The position numbers were made by a program, and so were the translations under genes. A DNA stretch of 64,000 bases, from assembly GCF_044751345.1 (NCBI RefSeq), contig NZ_JBIWXY010000001.1, positions 682,001 to 746,000 on the forward strand, read 5' to 3'. How positions within the stretch are numbered: the stretch's first letter is position 1; each line of letters starts with the position of its first letter. Below, piece after piece: positions 43,847 to 52,670 of this stretch. The DNA comes from Methylobacillus methanolivorans (GTDB lineage: Bacteria; Pseudomonadota; Gammaproteobacteria; Burkholderiales; Methylophilaceae). Below the pieces are notes generated by a model. The model was given only the letters and a program-made list of their open reading frames with translations, did no database searches and was not told the DNA's origin.

Positions 43847-44662
43847 CTATTCCTGCAAAAATTGCCGCAACCTGCCAGCCAATTGGCCCAACGGCCAGGT
43901 GCGACCATTGAAATCTACGACCTGCCAGACGCCATATAAGCTATTGCACATCAAGACCTCATCAGCATTCATCAACTCGGTGAGCGTCAACGATGTAATG
44001 GCTGGAATCAATCCAAGGCTGGGGGCGATAGCTAGAATACGTTGGCGGGTAATACCATCAACACCACAACGCTCCAGATCAGGTGTCGCCAATATTGTAC
44101 CTGAGCGTATCAGGATATTGCTCATTACGCCCTCTATCACCAAGCCATCCTGATCCAGCATCACGCCTTCACTGATGACGGTATCACTCCACTCCTGCCT
44201 GGCAAGCACATTTTCCAATCGATTTAAGTGCTTGATACCTGCCAGCAAAGGTTGGTGTGCCAACCTGGTTTTACACAAGTATGCGCGTATGCCATGACTT
44301 GCATTACGGTCAGGGTAGAGTGGTAGCGAACTACGAATGACGATACGCGTAGGAATGGCATGATCCCCCACTGCATAGCCACGCTCGGCAATGCCTCGGG
44401 TCAAGATAAGCTTGGCAACACCATCGCCCTGATCCGCAAATAATCGGCCCAAATCCTCTTGCCAGCTAGCAGCTTCTGGGCAGGGTAAGTAGAGACGCCG
44501 ACTATCCGCAAGCAGTTTGGCGTAATGTGCTTGCCATGCAATTGGCTGCCCATTGATGACGCGGATAGTGCGAAAGATGCCATCACCATAGGCAAGGCCT
44601 CTATCCAGCGGCGAAATCAAGGCATCAGATACACCATTGATCAGGAATGTCGTTGTGCTCAT
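43847..44662 (-). CDS. pabC: Aminodeoxychorismate lyase PabC
   Basis: 271 residues from the ATG at 44662 (a TTG six codons earlier opens the frame). PLP class IV fold: RGLAYGDGIFRTIRV near 22-36, the PLP lysine in GIKHLNRLENVLARQEW near 133-149, and the EGVMSNIL phosphate-site motif near 175. It forms p-aminobenzoate for folate. It follows the DnaA-box region and probably starts the pabC-mltG-tmk-holB transcript, because a terminator separates it from fabF. Confidence 0.92.
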   Translation of the reverse strand: MSTTTFLINGVSDALISPLDRGLAYGDGIFRTIRVINGQPIAWQAHYAKLLADSRRLYLPCPEAASWQEDLGRLFADQGDGVAKLILTRGIAERGYAVGDHAIPTRIVIRSSLPLYPDRNASHGIRAYLCKTRLAHQPLLAGIKHLNRLENVLARQEWSDTVISEGVMLDQDGLVIEGVMSNILIRSGTILATPDLERCGVDGITRQRILAIAPSLGLIPAITSLTLTELMNADEVLMCNSLYGVWQVVDFNGRTWPLGQLAGRLRQFLQE

Positions 44663-44724
44663 GGAAGTAGATGAAATCAACAGCCGTTCATGCTAAAGCA
44701 TATGCACCAGCTTAGAAAGAATTT

Positions 44725-44759
44725 CTCTCCACAAAAGCTGTGGATAATTTTGTGGATGG
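44725..44759. promoter_or_regulatory. Cluster of DnaA boxes upstream of pabC
   Basis: Three DnaA-box-like 9-mers lie in 35 bp: CTCTCCACA (44725-44733, 7 of 9), the perfect TTATCCACA on the minus strand (44739-44747), and CCATCCACA on the minus strand (44751-44759, 7 of 9). A fourth site, TTATGCACA on the minus strand, is at 44918-44926. An A/T-rich stretch (about 44819-44870) lies between. The rest of the 330-nt gap (44663-44992) contains a TATAAT on the minus strand at 44792-44797 and the fabF terminator, but no gene. Confidence 0.6.
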
Positions 44760-44924
44760 ACTTCGGAAAGCATGGCTAAACCACCGTCACCATTATAGTT
44801 TTCTGGAATCGCCCAGTTTTTAGGCAGATATTTTTTATTATTAATATCAATAACTTAAAAAAACATCCATATAAACAAGTAGTAAAGCCGACTTCTTACT
44901 GTCATATGCAACAAATCTGTGCAT

Positions 44925-44962
44925 AAAGGCCCGTGGCTCTTATAAAGAGTGCACGGGCCTTT
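44925..44962 (-). terminator. Terminator of the fab operon after fabF
   Basis: An 11-bp stem, AAAGGCCCGTG (44925-44935) with CACGGGCCTTT (44952-44962), extended inside by CTCTT/AAGAG. Located 30 nt after the fabF stop on the minus strand. The U-tract is short (TTTATG), but the stem is very stable. It isolates pabC-mltG-tmk-holB from fab transcription. Confidence 0.75.
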
Positions 44963-44992
44963 ATGATTTTGCTTCATATTGAAGCAGGAAAA

Positions 44993-46225
44993 TTAAATCT
45001 TGCGGAACACCAAGCTACCGTTTGTACCACCAAAACCAAAGTTGTTTTTTACCGCCGCATCAATCTTCAAATCCCTAGCTTCGTTAGCGCAGTAATCCAG
45101 ATCACACTCAGGATCCTGATTGAAGATATTGATGGTAGGAGGCGAAATTTGATGATAAATGGAGAGCACTGTAAATACAGACTCCAACCCGCCTGCACCA
45201 CCAAGCAAGTGACCAGTCATCGACTTGGTTGAGTTCACCACCAAGTTTTTGGCATGGTCACCAAATGCAGCCTTGAGGGCATTGGTTTCGTTCACGTCAC
45301 CAAGCGGTGTGGACGTACCATGTGCATTCACGAACTGAATCTGGTCAGGATTAAGGCCTGCGTTCTTCAAGGCATTCACCACAGAGCGACGAGGCCCATC
45401 CATGCTCGGAGCAGTCATATGGTAAGCATCAGCACTCATGCCATAACCTACGACTTCAGCATAAATCTTGGCGCCACGCTTTTTGGCCGACTCATACTCT
45501 TCGAGCACCAATACACCAGCCCCCTCCCCGATCACGAACCCATCGCGGTCAGTGTCCCAAGGACGACTGGCCGTTGCGGGATCATCGTTACGGGTCGACA
45601 AGGCACGCGCAGCAGCAAAGCCACCCACACCGAGCTCTGTAATTGGTGCTTCGGCACCACCCGCCACCATAATGTCGGCATCACCATATTCAATCATGCG
45701 AGCTGCGTCACCAATCGAATGCGTACCTGTAGTACAGGCAGTCACGATGGCAACATTTGGCCCTTTGAATCCATACATGATGGAAAGGTTGCCCGAAATC
45801 ATGTTGATGATGGTACCGGGAATGAAGAAAGGCGAGATTTTTCTCGGACCAGACTCGTGATAAATCTTGTCTGTATCCTCAATCAATTGCAGGCCACCAA
45901 TGCCAGAACCGATGGAAACTCCAATCCGTTCAGCATTTTCCTCAGTCACCTCGATGCCCGCATCCTTCACCGCCTCAATCGCGGCCGCCATGCCGTATTG
46001 GATAAAAGTATCCATACGACGGGCTTCCTTGGCGGGAAGATATTGCGATACGTCAAAGCCCTTCACTTCACCTGCAATTTGCGAGGAAAAAGGGCTGGCA
46101 TCGAATTTAGTGATGTTGGTGATACCGGATTGACCGGCCACAAGATTGGCCCAGGATGTTTGTACACCGATACCGACTGGTGACACAACGCCTAGGCCAG
46201 TTACAACTACCCTACGCTTGGACAA
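44993..46225 (-). CDS. fabF: 3-oxoacyl-ACP synthase II FabF
   Basis: 410 residues, thiolase fold. The catalytic Cys is in ACTTGTHSIG near 164; the His pair is in NAHGTSTPLGD near 300 and GHLLGGAGG near 340; the C-terminal NNFGFGGTN loop is intact. It elongates acyl-ACP, including the temperature-sensitive C16:1 to C18:1 step. Follows acpP by 37 nt, the standard order. Confidence 0.97.
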   Translation of the reverse strand: MSKRRVVVTGLGVVSPVGIGVQTSWANLVAGQSGITNITKFDASPFSSQIAGEVKGFDVSQYLPAKEARRMDTFIQYGMAAAIEAVKDAGIEVTEENAERIGVSIGSGIGGLQLIEDTDKIYHESGPRKISPFFIPGTIINMISGNLSIMYGFKGPNVAIVTACTTGTHSIGDAARMIEYGDADIMVAGGAEAPITELGVGGFAAARALSTRNDDPATASRPWDTDRDGFVIGEGAGVLVLEEYESAKKRGAKIYAEVVGYGMSADAYHMTAPSMDGPRRSVVNALKNAGLNPDQIQFVNAHGTSTPLGDVNETNALKAAFGDHAKNLVVNSTKSMTGHLLGGAGGLESVFTVLSIYHQISPPTINIFNQDPECDLDYCANEARDLKIDAAVKNNFGFGGTNGSLVFRKI

Positions 46226-46262
46226 GGCGACTCCAAGTAAAAACGGAAATTGGTAAAAAAGC

Positions 46263-46499
46263 TTATTTCAGGTTTGCGTTGACGTAATCAATCGCTTGCT
46301 GAACTGTGGTGATCTTTTCGGCTTCTTCGTCAGGAATTTCGCAGTCGAATTCTTCTTCCAGCGCCATCACCAATTCCACGGTGTCGAGAGAATCAGCACC
46401 CAGATCGTCAACAAATGAGGAAGCGTTCTTAACGTCAGCCTCGTTTGCACCCAGTTGTTCGGAAACGATCTTTTTAACGCGTTGTTCGATGTCAGACAT
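46263..46499 (-). CDS. acpP: Acyl carrier protein
   Basis: 78 residues, acidic. The phosphopantetheine Ser is in GADSLDTVELVMALEEEF near residue 37. It is the carrier for all fatty-acid, lipid A and related acyl transfers encoded nearby (fab genes, lpxA, lpxD). An AAGGA site sits upstream of the ATG, and it has its own promoter (see 46545), which fits the very high demand for ACP. Confidence 0.97.
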   Translation of the reverse strand: MSDIEQRVKKIVSEQLGANEADVKNASSFVDDLGADSLDTVELVMALEEEFDCEIPDEEAEKITTVQQAIDYVNANLK

Positions 46500-46544
46500 C
46501 TAAATTATTCCTTTCAAGTTAAGTCGCTTAAAAAAGCTCGGGCT

Positions 46545-46572
46545 ATTCTATCAAAAGTCCCGAGGAATTCAA
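46545..46572 (-). promoter_or_regulatory. Promoter of acpP
   Basis: On the minus strand: -35 TTGAAT (46567-46572), 16-bp spacer, and -10 TAGAAT (46545-46550) preceded by TGA, an extended -10. It lies 46 nt upstream of the acpP start in the 113-nt gap after fabG. A separate acpP promoter is also known in E. coli. Confidence 0.7.
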
Positions 46573-46612
46573 AAACAGAATGACTAAGTGATATAGCACG
46601 TCATGCATGGCA

Positions 46613-47347
46613 TTAAGCCATGTACATGCCGCCATTCACATGCAATGTTTCACCAGTAATGTAACCAGCAGCCGATGATGCTAGGAAGCCAACGGCAGCG
46701 GCGATATCCGCAACATCACCAAAACGCCCTGCTGGCACGCGCTTCAATAGCTCTTCGCGCACATTATCAGGTAGTTCGCGTGTCATATCCGTATCAATAA
46801 AGCCAGGCGCTACGCAGTTCACGGTAATGCCACGGCTACCAACCTCTGCCGCCAGCGAGCGCGTAAATCCTGCCATGCCCGCCTTGGCTGCAGCATAATT
46901 AGCCTGACCAGGGTTGCCCATATGGCCGACCACGGATGAAATATTGATGATACGACCATTTCTCGCCTTCATCATCGGGCGCAAGACAGCCTGCGACATG
47001 CGATAAACCGACGTCAAGTTCGTTGCAATCACAGCATCCCAATCCTCGTCCTTCATGCGCATCAGCAAGGTATCGCGGGTAATCCCGGCGTTATTTACCA
47101 AGATACTGACATCGCCAAACTGGTCTGCGATGCTCTTCAATACAGACTCAACCTGGCCTGCATCATTGACATCAAGCGCCAAACCAATGCCACCATGCGC
47201 ACTCAGCGCCTGCGTGATGTTGGCCGCTCCAGACTCGCTGGTCGCAGTGCCCACTACCTTAGCGCCTTGCTTTGCCAACGCCAATCCAATTGCAGCACCA
47301 ATACCACGGCTAGCGCCAGTGACCAATGCAATTTGTCCTTCCAGCAT
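46613..47347 (-). CDS. fabG: 3-oxoacyl-ACP reductase FabG
   Basis: 244 residues, classical short-chain dehydrogenase. NADPH motif TGASRGIG near 10-17, NNAG near 86, Ser in ISSVVGHMGNPGQANYAAAKAG with the catalytic Tyr and Lys near 151-155. It reduces 3-oxoacyl-ACP in each elongation cycle. The start ATG lies 21 nt after the fabD stop. Confidence 0.97.
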   Translation of the reverse strand: MLEGQIALVTGASRGIGAAIGLALAKQGAKVVGTATSESGAANITQALSAHGGIGLALDVNDAGQVESVLKSIADQFGDVSILVNNAGITRDTLLMRMKDEDWDAVIATNLTSVYRMSQAVLRPMMKARNGRIINISSVVGHMGNPGQANYAAAKAGMAGFTRSLAAEVGSRGITVNCVAPGFIDTDMTRELPDNVREELLKRVPAGRFGDVADIAAAVGFLASSAAGYITGETLHVNGGMYMA

Positions 47348-47368
47348 GATGGCCTCTCCTCTTAATTT

Positions 47369-48298
47369 CTATTGATTGAATTGCGCCTGAGCTTCTGCCA
47401 GCGCTTCTTGATTAACCAACGCCAGACATGGCAACTCAGCGACTGTGCGCTTGACCAAGCCAGCCAACACCTTGCCTGGACCACATTCTGCACTCGCAAC
47501 GACACCAGACGCATGTACAGCCTGTACCGTCTCAACCCAGCGCACAGGATTATAAAGCTGGCGTACCAAGGCATCTTTCACTTTGGCTGCGTCGTCATAC
47601 GCAGCCACATCTGCATTATGTAGTACCGGAATTTGAGCAGATGCAAAGTCTATATCTTGTAGGTAACCCGCCAACTCGTCTGCCGCTGGCTTCATCAGCG
47701 CACAATGCGACGGCACACTGACTGGCAGCAACAAAGCACGTTTGGCACCCTTGGCCTTGGCGGCCTCGATACCACGCTCTACAGCAGCTTTGTGACCAGC
47801 AATGACCACTTGCCCCGGGGAATTCAGGTTAACAGCCTCTAGCACTTCCCCCTGTGCCGCTTCGGCACAAGCTGCGCGCACAGTATCGTCATCCAATCCC
47901 AAGACAGCTGCCATTGCGCCTACACCTTCAGCGACAGCACGCTGCATCACCTCGGCACGGAAACGCACCAGAGGCAAGGCCTTTTCATAAGACACAATGC
48001 CCGCGGCAACCAACGCCGTATATTCGCCAAGACTATGACCTGCAAATACTGAGGGCAGGTTTCCACCCTGGGCTTGCCATGCGCGCCATGTTGCCACACC
48101 AGCAGCCAGCATCAAGGGCTGGGTATTAGTCGTCTGGTTCAACGCATCGTTAGGCTCGGTCGCCATGCGCCAGAAATCGACACCTAAAGTATCGGAGGCC
48201 TCAACAAAGGTATCCTTGATGATGGCAAGATCACCAAATCCCTGCATCATGCCGACGGATTGGGAACCTTGTCCGGGAAAGAAAAAAGCAAATTTCAT
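47369..48298 (-). CDS. fabD: Malonyl-CoA:ACP transacylase FabD
   Basis: 309 residues from the ATG at 48298; the longer frame lacks homology and would overlap fabH. GQGSQ near 9-13, nucleophile elbow GHSLGEY with catalytic Ser near 91, the Arg in LVRFRAEVMQ, and His in SVPSHCALM near 199. It loads malonate on ACP. Confidence 0.96.
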   Translation of the reverse strand: MKFAFFFPGQGSQSVGMMQGFGDLAIIKDTFVEASDTLGVDFWRMATEPNDALNQTTNTQPLMLAAGVATWRAWQAQGGNLPSVFAGHSLGEYTALVAAGIVSYEKALPLVRFRAEVMQRAVAEGVGAMAAVLGLDDDTVRAACAEAAQGEVLEAVNLNSPGQVVIAGHKAAVERGIEAAKAKGAKRALLLPVSVPSHCALMKPAADELAGYLQDIDFASAQIPVLHNADVAAYDDAAKVKDALVRQLYNPVRWVETVQAVHASGVVASAECGPGKVLAGLVKRTVAELPCLALVNQEALAEAQAQFNQ

Positions 48299-48335
48299 GA
48301 ATGCGGCCTTTTTAGGTCGTAAGAAATCGTTTGAA

Positions 48336-49292
48336 TTAGTACTTGATGAGCGCGGAGCCCCAAGTGAAGCCGCCACCAAAAGCTTCCATCAGGACTGTTT
48401 CGCCACGCTTGATACGGCCATCACGTATGGCAACATCCAGCGCCAGCGGAACGGAGGCAGCCGAAGTATTGCCATGCTGATCGACAGTCACCACCACCCT
48501 GTCCATATCCATGCCCAGCTTGCGAGCCGTGGATTGCAGGATGCGGATATTGGCCTGGTGAGGCACCAGCCAATCAATATCAGACTTCTGCATGCCATTG
48601 GCTTCTAGCGTTTCATCAACAATGGCATCCAGCGTATTCACCGCTATTTTGAATACGGCATTGCCTTCCATGTGAATCGTTTTACCATCGCCCCGGTTAG
48701 AAACACCGCTAGGTACATTAAGAAGCTTGGTATAACTGCCATCCGCATGCAAGTGGGTGGAAATGATGCCTGGCTGATCGCTAGCGCCCAGCACTACCGC
48801 ACCAGCCCCATCACCCCATAAGATACAGTTACTGCGGTCAGTCCAGTCGGTAATGCGAGACATGGTTTCTGCGCCGACAACCAGCGCAGTGCGAGCCGAG
48901 CCGCTGCGAATAAATTTCTCTGCTGTCGCAATCGCATAAATAAAGCCGCTACACACGGCCTGCACATCAAATGCGGCAGCACCGGAATTACCCAGCTTGT
49001 GCTGCAACAAACAGGCTGTGCTAGGGAATACCCGATCAGGCGTCGTGGTAGCGACGATGATCAAGTCCACATCACCGGCAGCAATGCCAGCTGCCTCAAG
49101 AGCACGCTGTGCGGCATGGAATGCCAGATCACTAGTACATTGATCATCTGCTGCAATATGGCGTTGACGAATGCCGGTACGGGTGTAAATCCATTCATCA
49201 GTCGTGTCGACCATGCTTTCAAGATCAGCATTCGTCAGGATCTTTTCCGGCAAGTAGCTACCTGTGCCCAAGATACGCGAGTAAATGGTCAT
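48336..49292 (-). CDS. fabH: 3-oxoacyl-ACP synthase III FabH
   Basis: 318 residues. Catalytic triad: Cys in QAVCSGFIYA near 114, His in VPHQANIRI near 245, Asn in QHGNTSAAS near 275. It starts fatty-acid synthesis from acetyl-CoA and malonyl-ACP. The ATG overlaps the plsX stop by 4 nt. A 37-nt gap separates it from fabD. Confidence 0.97.
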   Translation of the reverse strand: MTIYSRILGTGSYLPEKILTNADLESMVDTTDEWIYTRTGIRQRHIAADDQCTSDLAFHAAQRALEAAGIAAGDVDLIIVATTTPDRVFPSTACLLQHKLGNSGAAAFDVQAVCSGFIYAIATAEKFIRSGSARTALVVGAETMSRITDWTDRSNCILWGDGAGAVVLGASDQPGIISTHLHADGSYTKLLNVPSGVSNRGDGKTIHMEGNAVFKIAVNTLDAIVDETLEANGMQKSDIDWLVPHQANIRILQSTARKLGMDMDRVVVTVDQHGNTSAASVPLALDVAIRDGRIKRGETVLMEAFGGGFTWGSALIKY

Positions 49293-50344
49293 ATACCCTC
49301 TTTTGTGGTTTCAACATCTTGTAAAGCAGCCTGTGGCTTGAGATGTTCAATTTCAAGTTGTTCTGTAATACGGCTCAATACACCACTACGGGACTCTTCT
49401 GCCGCAGCGCGGATAGCGTATTGAAAGGCCAGGCTATCGGCCCCACCGTGGCTTTTTACCACAATGCCACGCAATCCAAGGAAGGAAGCACCATTATAGC
49501 GACGCGGATCTAGCCTGCGCTTAAAGGCCTTGAGTACTGGTATGGAAACCAGCGCCATGAGCTTAGTCAACCAACTGCGCTTAAATTCTTGCACAAGGAA
49601 ACGGTTGACCATCTGCGCCAAGCCTTCGGAGGTCTTGAGAGCAACATTGCCGACAAAACCGTCACAGACGACGACATCGGTAGTGCCTTTATAGATGTCA
49701 TTACCTTCGATATTGCCATAGAAATTAAGATGGCTAGCACGCAGCAACTCACCAGCCTGCTTCACCACCTCATTACCTTTGATATCTTCCGAGCCGATAT
49801 TGAGCAAGCCAACACTGGGGCGCTCCTTCTGCTCGACACAGGAAACCAACATGGCACCCATGATAGCAAATTGCAACAAGTGCTCTGGTGTGCAATCGGC
49901 ATTGGCACCAAGATCCAGCATATGCACCGTTCCCTTCTGAGTCGGCAAAATGCCTGCAATCGCGGGCCTATCAATGCCTGGCAATGTCTTAAGGACGAAT
50001 CGTGCGGTCGCCATCAAGGCACCGGTATTGCCAGCACTGATACATGCGTTGGCTTCACCACTCTTGACGAGATTAATCGCCACACGCATGGAAGAATCTT
50101 TTTTGTTCTTGAGTGCACTCTGTGGTGACTCATCCATGGCCACGACTTCGCTGGCATGATGAATCCGGAGACGAGGACCGATGACTGCTTGATGGGCAGC
50201 TAACTCCGCATCAATGACATCCTTCAATCCGACAAGAATGACGTTTAATTGGCTATCTTGCTTGATAGCGTTGAGCGCTGCGGGAATGGTGACATGAGGG
50301 CCATGATCGCCTCCCATCGCGTCGATAGCAACAGTTATATCCAT
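49289..50344 (-). CDS. plsX: Phosphate acyltransferase PlsX
   Basis: 351 residues from the ATG at 50344 (GTG 50350 is a weaker option). Starts MDITVAIDAMGGDHGP, the family hallmark, with later blocks SMRVAINLVKSGEA, GNTGAL and CDGFVGNVALKTSEG. It makes acyl-phosphate for the PlsY acyltransferase of phospholipid synthesis. Between rpmF and fabH as in E. coli. Confidence 0.97.
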   Translation of the reverse strand: MDITVAIDAMGGDHGPHVTIPAALNAIKQDSQLNVILVGLKDVIDAELAAHQAVIGPRLRIHHASEVVAMDESPQSALKNKKDSSMRVAINLVKSGEANACISAGNTGALMATARFVLKTLPGIDRPAIAGILPTQKGTVHMLDLGANADCTPEHLLQFAIMGAMLVSCVEQKERPSVGLLNIGSEDIKGNEVVKQAGELLRASHLNFYGNIEGNDIYKGTTDVVVCDGFVGNVALKTSEGLAQMVNRFLVQEFKRSWLTKLMALVSIPVLKAFKRRLDPRRYNGASFLGLRGIVVKSHGGADSLAFQYAIRAAAEESRSGVLSRITEQLEIEHLKPQAALQDVETTKEGI

Positions 50345-50371
50345 GCTCACAATCGGAGGTTAAATACAAAA

Positions 50372-50394
50372 GCGCCAGCCGTGGAGGCTGGCGC
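50372..50394 (-). terminator. Intergenic hairpin (attenuator) between rpmF and plsX
   Basis: A 9-bp stem, GCGCCAGCC (50372-50380) with GGCTGGCGC (50386-50394), in the 73-nt gap. On the minus strand it is followed by TTTTGTATTT, a partial U-tract. It probably lets only part of the rpmF transcripts continue into plsX-fab, as needed to match ribosomal-protein and lipid-gene output. Confidence 0.6.
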
Positions 50395-50417
50395 ATATAC
50401 CTGAAAAACCAGGGAGA

Positions 50418-50597
50418 TTACTCACCCTTGGCTGGCAATACCTTGCGACCACGGTAGTAGCCATTAGGGCTAACGTGGTGACGCAGGTGAGTTTCGCCAG
50501 TCGTTGGCTCAACAGCCAATGGTGGGTTTGTCAGGAAGTCGTGTGAACGGTGCATGCCACGCTTGGATGGTGACTTTTTATTTTGTTGAACGGCCAT
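50418..50597 (-). CDS. rpmF: 50S ribosomal protein L32
   Basis: 59 codons, too short for long-ORF finders. The protein starts MAVQQNKKSPSKRGMHRSHD and ends in RKVLPAKGE, a clear L32. The zinc-ribbon cysteines are absent (the central THLRHHVSPNGYYRG has none), so it is a Cys-free form. AGGAG lies upstream of the ATG at 50597. The yceD-rpmF-plsX order is conserved widely. Confidence 0.97.
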   Translation of the reverse strand: MAVQQNKKSPSKRGMHRSHDFLTNPPLAVEPTTGETHLRHHVSPNGYYRGRKVLPAKGE

Positions 50598-50615
50598 AAT
50601 TTACTCCTAATTAAA

Positions 50616-51140
50616 CTAATCGTTTTGGCTTTTGCCAGCTTTAAACCCTTTTAACACAGCAAAAGGACTTGGTTTTTCCAACTCAACCTTGCCAGCACCC
50701 ACGCACTCTTTTTCAGCATGCTTAGGAGCCAATGGTAAGGTCAGCAATATCTCGTCTTCTACCAGGTCTATCACCGGCATTTGCGTTTCCGCCACCAAGT
50801 AATCCACCTCATCGTCATATTCATCTGAATCTGGCGATGGAATCGCGTCTTCACTGGTGACGATTACAAAATCTGCAGCCACATCCAGCGGGTATTCAAA
50901 TGAATCCAGGCAACGCTGACAAGTCATCTTGAGCACACCATGCACTTCTAGATGAAGTGTTGGCTTACCTGACTTGTCCGCCCTACCAATCAAGGTGATC
51001 TCCAGCGAACCATTGGTATCGGCCAGATACTCACCCAGGCGAGAAAATCGCAAGAGCGGGAGTATATCACGAAACTCTTGCGCTTTTCTCGAGAAGTCGA
51101 GGCTGTTGATAACAGGCATATTGATTGCTTGTGCAGTCAT
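50616..51140 (-). CDS. yceD: YceD, DUF177 large-subunit rRNA accumulation protein
   Basis: About 174 residues from the ATG at 51140. The start is uncertain: ATG 51119 (MPVINSLDF) also fits and would leave a 24-nt leader after the predicted promoter, while 51140 would be almost leaderless. The conserved CQRCLDSFEYP near 85 and DLVEDEILLTLPLAPKH near 135 define DUF177. It is needed for 23S rRNA accumulation in relatives. 18 nt upstream of rpmF. Confidence 0.88.
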   Translation of the reverse strand: MTAQAINMPVINSLDFSRKAQEFRDILPLLRFSRLGEYLADTNGSLEITLIGRADKSGKPTLHLEVHGVLKMTCQRCLDSFEYPLDVAADFVIVTSEDAIPSPDSDEYDDEVDYLVAETQMPVIDLVEDEILLTLPLAPKHAEKECVGAGKVELEKPSPFAVLKGFKAGKSQND

Positions 51141-51149
51141 AAGCCGCGC

Positions 51150-51178
51150 ATGATATAATTTGCCGGTTTCCCTGTCAA
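51150..51178 (-). promoter_or_regulatory. Strong promoter of yceD-rpmF-plsX-fab
   Basis: On the minus strand: perfect -35 TTGACA (51173-51178), 17-bp spacer, and -10 TATCAT (51150-51155). The predicted start is about 51143. Its -10 overlaps the opposing pycA -10 by 2 bp (51154-51155). Confidence 0.75.
51151..51159 (+). promoter_or_regulatory. Extended -10 promoter of pycA-pycB
   Basis: TGATATAAT (TG 51151-51152, TATAAT 51154-51159) on the plus strand. No good -35 is visible, as is usual for extended -10 promoters. Predicted start about 51166, giving a leader of about 48 nt to the GTG at 51214. It collides with the yceD promoter. Confidence 0.65.
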
Positions 51179-51213
51179 AAATCAGTACCATTTTTCAGGT
51201 TTAGGTTTACTAC

Positions 51214-52632
51214 GTGATCAAAAAAATTCTAATTGCCAATCGTGGCGAAATTGCCGTGCGCATCGTTCGCGCCTGCTCAGAGATGGGCATTAAGTCCGTT
51301 GCTATATATTCAGATGCTGACCGCCATGCATTGCATGTCAAGAAAGCTGATGAAGCTTATAACATTGGGTCGGATCCAGTATTGGGTTACCTGAATGCAC
51401 ATAATATAGTCAATTTGGCCGTTGCATCGGGTTGCGATGCACTACATCCGGGCTATGGCTTTCTTTCCGAGAATCCAGAGCTCGCAGAAATCTGTGCTCG
51501 TCGCGGTATCAAATTCATTGGCCCTGACGCCAAGGTCATTCGTCAAATGGGCGACAAGATCCAGGCTCGCACTGCCATGATCAAGGCTGGCATTCCCTGC
51601 GTGCCTGGCAGTGATGGCAACCTGGAAAATCTGGAAGAAGCGCGCAAGCTAGCCGCTAAGATCGGCTACCCTGTGATGCTAAAGGCCACTAACGGTGGCG
51701 GTGGCCGCGGCATTCGTCGATGCAATGACGAAAAAGAATTGCTGGGCAACTATGACCGTGTAATTTCAGAAGCCAGCAAGGCTTTCGGCAAACCTGAAGT
51801 TTTCCTGGAAAAATGCGTGGTAAACCCACGCCATATTGAGGTACAGGTGCTTGCTGACAGTCACGGCAACGTCATTCACTTATTTGAACGTGATTGCTCC
51901 ATCCAGCGTCGCAATCAGAAGCTGATTGAAATTGCCCCATCGCCTCAGCTCAGCAAGGCACAACGTGAGTACATCGGCAATTTGGCAGTCAAGGCTGCCA
52001 AGGCTGTGGGTTACAAGAATGCTGGCACCGTCGAGTTCCTGCTGGACTCCGACAATAACTTCTATTTCATGGAAATGAATACCCGCTTGCAAGTTGAGCA
52101 TACCGTCACGGAGCAAATCACCGGTATCGATATCGTGCAAGAGCAGATTCGTGTGGCCGATGGCCAGCGCCTGCAATACAAGCAATCCGAAGTGCAATAT
52201 CGTGGCTTTGCCATGGAATTCCGCATTAATGCAGAAGATCCCAAGAACGACTTCCTGCCCAGCTTCGGCAAGATTACGCGTTACTATGCCCCAGGTGGCC
52301 CAGGCATCCGCATGGATGCCGCCATGTATAGTGGCTATGTCATTCCACCCTATTACGACTCCATGTGTGCCAAGCTCACCGTTTGGGCACTGAATTGGGA
52401 AAGCGTGGTCGAACGTGGCCGCCGCGCACTCAATGACACCGTAGTCTATGGCGTCAAGACAACGATTCCTTATTATCAGGAAATCCTTAAGCACCCTGAC
52501 TTCCGCAATGCTCAGTTCAATACTAGCTTTGTAGAAGCGCACCCCGAGCTTGCCAACTATGCGACTCAGTTCCCCCGCGAACTGATTGCTGCGGCGATTT
52601 CAGCCGCCATAGCTGCCCACGAGGGTATCTGA
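51214..52632 (+). CDS. pycA: Pyruvate carboxylase subunit A (biotin carboxylase)
   Basis: 472 residues. ATP-grasp biotin carboxylase: opening IKKILIANRGEIAVRI, the glycine loop GGGGRGIR near 165, and EMNTRLQVEHTVTE near 288. The GTG start at 51214 has AGG upstream. AccC of acetyl-CoA carboxylase is the close alternative, but the next gene encodes the pyruvate-binding biotin-carrier subunit. It carboxylates biotin for anaplerotic oxaloacetate synthesis. Confidence 0.88.
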   Translation: MIKKILIANRGEIAVRIVRACSEMGIKSVAIYSDADRHALHVKKADEAYNIGSDPVLGYLNAHNIVNLAVASGCDALHPGYGFLSENPELAEICARRGIKFIGPDAKVIRQMGDKIQARTAMIKAGIPCVPGSDGNLENLEEARKLAAKIGYPVMLKATNGGGGRGIRRCNDEKELLGNYDRVISEASKAFGKPEVFLEKCVVNPRHIEVQVLADSHGNVIHLFERDCSIQRRNQKLIEIAPSPQLSKAQREYIGNLAVKAAKAVGYKNAGTVEFLLDSDNNFYFMEMNTRLQVEHTVTEQITGIDIVQEQIRVADGQRLQYKQSEVQYRGFAMEFRINAEDPKNDFLPSFGKITRYYAPGGPGIRMDAAMYSGYVIPPYYDSMCAKLTVWALNWESVVERGRRALNDTVVYGVKTTIPYYQEILKHPDFRNAQFNTSFVEAHPELANYATQFPRELIAAAISAAIAAHEGI

Positions 52633-52670
52633 GGCTTAATAATTAACACCTTGAAGTGGTAGAAAAGATT

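Noticed and set aside
45254..46183. A 309-codon open frame on the plus strand
   Set aside because: Antisense shadow of fabF; no recognisable domain.
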